A stretch of 7,448 nt of DNA from Fidelibacterota bacterium. GTDB lineage: Bacteria; Fidelibacterota; Fidelibacteria; Fidelibacterales; Fidelibacteraceae. Location of the stretch: positions 1 through 7,448 of the forward strand of contig JAOZRH010000102.1 in assembly GCA_029931905.1 (NCBI GenBank), read 5' to 3'. Each line of letters begins with the position of its first letter. The stretch's first letter is position 1. Made by a program: the position numbers and the translations under genes. A model generated the notes under the pieces. The model had not been told where the DNA came from and did no database searches. It was given only the letters and a program-made list of their open reading frames with translations. Below are positions 7,313 through 7,448 of the stretch, piece by piece.

Positions 7313-7384
7313 AGCGAGAGACGAGATTCGGACTCGCGACAGCCACGTTGGCAACGTGGGGCTCTACCACTGAGCTACTCTCGC
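7313..7384 (-). tRNA. tRNA-Gly (anticodon GCC)
   Basis: Read on the minus strand the 72 bases fold as a complete cloverleaf. The acceptor stem GCGAGAG pairs with CTCTCGC (7 bp), with T as discriminator. The D arm is GCTC/GAGC with loop AGTGGTA, keeping G18 and G19. The anticodon stem CCACG/CGTGG encloses loop TTGCCAA with anticodon GCC, which reads GGC and GGU glycine codons. The variable loop is CTGTC. The T arm is GCGAG/CTCGT with loop TCCGAAT. The bases after the discriminator are CAA, so the CCA tail is not fully encoded and must be added by tRNA nucleotidyltransferase. The odd point is C at T-loop position 55, where bacterial tRNAs almost always have U (pseudouridine). All stems are otherwise intact, so it looks functional. 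Confidence 0.95.
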
Positions 7385-7401
7385 TTTTTCAAATACCCCC
7401 A

Positions 7402-7430
7402 ATAATATAATTTTTTTTTAATAAATCCAA
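7402..7430 (-). promoter_or_regulatory. probable tRNA-Gly promoter
   Basis: On the minus strand TTGGAT (7430-7425) is followed after 17 bp by TATTAT (7407-7402). The spacer contains a run of nine A. Initiation about seven bases downstream would leave a 5' leader of roughly ten bases, including part of GGGGG (7400-7396), before the tRNA begins at 7384. Such a short leader is usual for tRNA genes processed by RNase P. A GC-rich stretch right after the -10 resembles the discriminator of growth-rate-controlled stable RNA promoters, but that control is inference. Confidence 0.5.
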
Positions 7431-7448
7431 ATATAATTTTATTATTTT

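Noticed and set aside
7313..7384. tRNA-Gly as an attachment site for an integrated element
   Set aside because: No partial repeat of the tRNA 3' end was seen elsewhere in the window and no integrase gene is present.

Overview
The window is very AT-rich (roughly three quarters A+T by eye). It looks like ordinary bacterial chromosome from a diderm organism, most plausibly of the FCB superphylum (Bacteroidota, Ignavibacteriota, Chlorobiota and relatives). The supporting signs are a TonB-dependent receptor with an N-terminal carboxypeptidase-regulatory-like domain, an outer-membrane-type lipoprotein coupled to it, a full three-domain DsbD, and a LepA whose middle region resembles FCB homologues from memory. 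The phylum call is inference and was not tested by a search. Most genes have usable Shine-Dalgarno sequences, several promoters look sigma70-like with 17-bp spacers, and the standard genetic code fits.

Layout, left to right. Positions 1-78 hold the start of a minus-strand gene for an exported protein that runs off the left edge. After a 190-bp AT-rich gap comes lepA (269-2071, minus), the ribosomal GTPase EF-4. A 186-bp divergent spacer separates lepA from a two-gene plus-strand operon: a TonB-dependent receptor (2258-4465), then, with an ATGA start/stop overlap, a 314-residue lipoprotein (4462-5406). The lipoprotein gene converges on dsbD (5403-7220, minus) so tightly that the two stop codons share one TTAA tetramer. 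Upstream of dsbD lies a tRNA-Gly(GCC) gene (7313-7384, minus) with its own terminator and a recognisable promoter near the right edge.

How the genes relate. The receptor and lipoprotein are probably one outer-membrane uptake unit; the substrate cannot be read from the sequence. A dyad over the receptor's likely -10 element suggests repressor control, perhaps by a metal-sensing regulator. DsbD moves reducing power from the cytoplasm to the periplasm. LepA and tRNA-Gly are housekeeping translation genes. Nothing ties these functions into one larger system.

I found no mobile element, CRISPR array, phage gene, defence island or convincing new system. The points most worth a second look are the uncharacterised receptor-lipoprotein pair, the operator-like dyad in front of it, a C at T-loop position 55 of the tRNA-Gly, and a dsbD promoter that appears to share bases with the tRNA terminator.
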